A DNA stretch of 64,000 nucleotides from Dioscorea cayenensis subsp. rotundata. Its lineage: Eukaryota; Streptophyta; Magnoliopsida; Dioscoreales; Dioscoreaceae. This document shows, piece by piece, positions 61,757-64,000 of this stretch (position 1 is its first letter; each line of letters begins with the position of its first letter). Location: assembly GCF_009730915.1 (NCBI RefSeq), contig NC_052489.1, forward strand, positions 31,427,916 through 31,491,915, written 5' to 3'. The position numbers and the translations under genes are program-made. Below the pieces are notes generated by a model. The model had not been told where the DNA came from and searched no databases. It saw only the letters and a list, made by a program, of their open reading frames with translations.

Positions 61757-61900
61757 CAAGCTTGCGTCCTTTGTATTTACTACCTTTATATATATATATA
61801 TATATTGGCGGGAAGATAAGCGCATGTTATCACATTATTATTCCATTAATCCGTCCAAAGGTCTCGATTAGACAGCCACCAATTTGAGACTTTCTGTAGG
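59479..61900 (-). promoter_or_regulatory. PHYA leader and upstream region
   Basis: No other gene is recognised upstream of the PHYA start. The PHYA family commonly has an intron in the 5' leader, but its borders could not be fixed here. Simple repeats mark the stretch: (GGCGCT)n at 60537-60560 and (CA)n at 60927-60962. TA tracts lie near 61720-61752 and 61787-61806. Small open frames through these repeats are not genes. Confidence 0.4.
60927..60962. repeat. (CA)n microsatellite
   Basis: About 18 CA units. It produces Cys-Val repeat peptides in the reverse frames, which are artefacts. Confidence 0.9.
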
Positions 61901-62559
61901 CACTGCCATGAAAGTAGCTGCAAATCCAATCACATGTGGGGTTATCCTTTCCCCAAGACCTTTGTTATAGTAAAATAAAAATACTACTATATATGGTTGG
62001 GAACGCAAAGATGGTCCCCAGCACTTGCAGTAACTGTTCATACTTTATCCAGCACTGAGCACAAACCACCATGTCATGATACTCAAACTAATGACTGGAT
62101 TCACTAATAAGACTTAATTTATGAATACTGATATTTAAAAATAATAATCAAAATCATGAATATATTAAAAGAAACATCATGCAACACCACTAAAAGAAAT
62201 TTTATTAAAACAAAAGAAAAGAAAAAGAAAAACCAGTATTAACTACTAAAAGTTATTAGTATGATTAATTACAGCAATCCTGCATTGGTAACAGTTAAGT
62301 GGTCAAGACGCTTAACTATAAGAGACGTTTGGTTCACAATGATAATGCTCCCGCATAGTAATCGAGATTACCATAGTAATATGATCAGAGAATATTATAT
62401 ATCTAGAGAATGTGTAGTAATGTAGAGATTACCATGTTTGGTTAAAAATTTATAGTACTGGTAATCTTTCATTACCATGATTGGTTAGTCGTAGTAATCA
62501 CCTCGATGTTAATCTATCGAAATTTACCAGAAATACCCTTACATATAAAATTTTTGAAA
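61901..62559. other. Intergenic, with a possible MITE start
   Basis: agagacgtttggttcacaat near 62320 resembles terminal repeats of plant MITEs. gtaatcgagattaccatagt-type sequence then recurs in short inverted pieces up to about 62510. The other end was not found. Confidence 0.35.
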
Positions 62560-63110
62560 AATATAATTTAAAATCCTTTAGAATAAATAAATAATTAAAT
62601 TATAATATTAGTATCTTTAAATAATAAAATACGCTGTATTTCTCAAAATACTCTCGTGTATATCATATAATTTAAAGTATTTAAATAAATAAATAATCTA
62701 AGAATTATATTATCAAAAGTATACAATTTTTAAATACCTTTCGTGTTACCAAAAATACCCCTAAGTATAAAAGAAAATTTGAACAACTTAATTTCAAGTA
62801 TTTAGATAAATAAATAATTAAATTATAATATCATTATGACAATAAAATACCACTTTTTGTATTTACCAAAATATACCCCTAATGTATAAAATTTGACTTA
62901 ATTTAAAGTATTTAAATAAATAAATAATTAAGGTTATATTATAAAAGATAATTTTTCTTTCACATACATATCTTTGTACTTTATCAAAATATCCCCAGCG
63001 TATAAAAATTCGACTTAATTTTAAAGTATTTAAATAAATAATTAATTAAATTATAATATTAAAAATAATAAAAGGGAAGAAATATAAAACTAGAGAGTGT
63101 ATTAATGAGA
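62560..63110. repeat. AT-rich imperfect tandem array, about 110-120 bp units
   Basis: About five units, each with accaaaatacccct, gtataaaa, then aagtatttaaataaataaat and aattaaattataatatta. The array runs to within about 40 bases of the assembly gap and may have caused it. Confidence 0.7.
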
Positions 63111-63147
63111 TTAAGATTAAATGAGTGTGCTGTAATTGGAAAGAAAA

Positions 63148-64000
63148 NNNNNNNNNNNNNNNNNNNNNNNNNNNNNNNNNNNNNNNNNNNNNNNNNNNNN
63201 NNNNNNNNNNNNNNNNNNNNNNNNNNNNNNNNNNNNNNNNNNNNNNNNNNNNNNNNNNNNNNNNNNNNNNNNNNNNNNNNNNNNNNNNNNNNNNNNNNNN
63301 NNNNNNNNNNNNNNNNNNNNNNNNNNNNNNNNNNNNNNNNNNNNNNNNNNNNNNNNNNNNNNNNNNNNNNNNNNNNNNNNNNNNNNNNNNNNNNNNNNNN
63401 NNNNNNNNNNNNNNNNNNNNNNNNNNNNNNNNNNNNNNNNNNNNNNNNNNNNNNNNNNNNNNNNNNNNNNNNNNNNNNNNNNNNNNNNNNNNNNNNNNNN
63501 NNNNNNNNNNNNNNNNNNNNNNNNNNNNNNNNNNNNNNNNNNNNNNNNNNNNNNNNNNNNNNNNNNNNNNNNNNNNNNNNNNNNNNNNNNNNNNNNNNNN
63601 NNNNNNNNNNNNNNNNNNNNNNNNNNNNNNNNNNNNNNNNNNNNNNNNNNNNNNNNNNNNNNNNNNNNNNNNNNNNNNNNNNNNNNNNNNNNNNNNNNNN
63701 NNNNNNNNNNNNNNNNNNNNNNNNNNNNNNNNNNNNNNNNNNNNNNNNNNNNNNNNNNNNNNNNNNNNNNNNNNNNNNNNNNNNNNNNNNNNNNNNNNNN
63801 NNNNNNNNNNNNNNNNNNNNNNNNNNNNNNNNNNNNNNNNNNNNNNNNNNNNNNNNNNNNNNNNNNNNNNNNNNNNNNNNNNNNNNNNNNNNNNNNNNNN
63901 NNNNNNNNNNNNNNNNNNNNNNNNNNNNNNNNNNNNNNNNNNNNNNNNNNNNNNNNNNNNNNNNNNNNNNNNNNNNNNNNNNNNNNNNNNNNNNNNNNNN
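63148..64000. other. Assembly gap (N)
   Basis: All bases from 63148 to the end of the window are N. Confidence 1.

Overview
The window is nuclear DNA of a flowering plant. The evidence is spliced genes with GT-AG introns, nuclear genes for plastid proteins, a phytochrome A gene with the canonical three coding introns, and plant-type LINE, copia, MULE and SINE elements. The PHYA N-terminus (MSSSRPA-type) looks monocot-like, but the sequence alone does not fix the species. The last 853 bases are an assembly gap.

Layout. 1-2.8 kb is intergenic and holds a LINE 3'-end scrap and a tRNA-derived SINE candidate. From 2.8 to 35.8 kb there are three minus-strand GH5 endo-beta-mannanase genes, here called A (2838-11713), B (27757-29790) and C (33802-35798). 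The first intron of A is about 7 kb because a 5.9-kb MULE with a perfect 9-bp target-site duplication, and probably an older CACTA-like element, lie inside it. Between A and B are fragments of a LINE reverse transcriptase, a copia gag and a copia pol, and then a nearly full-length L1-type LINE (about 20.6-27.2 kb). Between B and C are a 5'-truncated LINE with its target-site duplication, a SINE with its target-site duplication, and a possible solo LTR.

From 37.2 to 47.7 kb there are three minus-strand housekeeping genes for chloroplast proteins: ribosomal protein uL18c, the DEAD-box helicase RH50 and the 2Fe-2S ferredoxin FdC2. A second L1-type LINE occupies about 48.2-54.8 kb, flanked by a 15-bp direct repeat. 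A minus-strand PHYA gene covers about 54.9-59.5 kb. Its leader and upstream region, simple repeats and an AT-rich tandem array follow up to the gap.

How the genes relate. The mannanases are a secreted cell-wall enzyme family that arose by local duplication, with a near-identical 3' tract shared by A and B. The plastid genes act in plastid translation (uL18c), plastid RNA handling (RH50) and electron transfer (FdC2). They are separate transcription units, not an operon.

A caution applies to the whole window. Almost every conserved gene is interrupted by single-base changes that are nearly all insertions, while its codons stay conserved. Uncorrected insertion-type sequencing error explains this better than pseudogene decay, so gene models were joined across frames by homology. 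No CRISPR array, tRNA gene or rRNA gene was seen. I found no convincing undescribed system; the most interesting items are the mannanase array, the transposon-loaded intron and the insertion-biased frameshift pattern.
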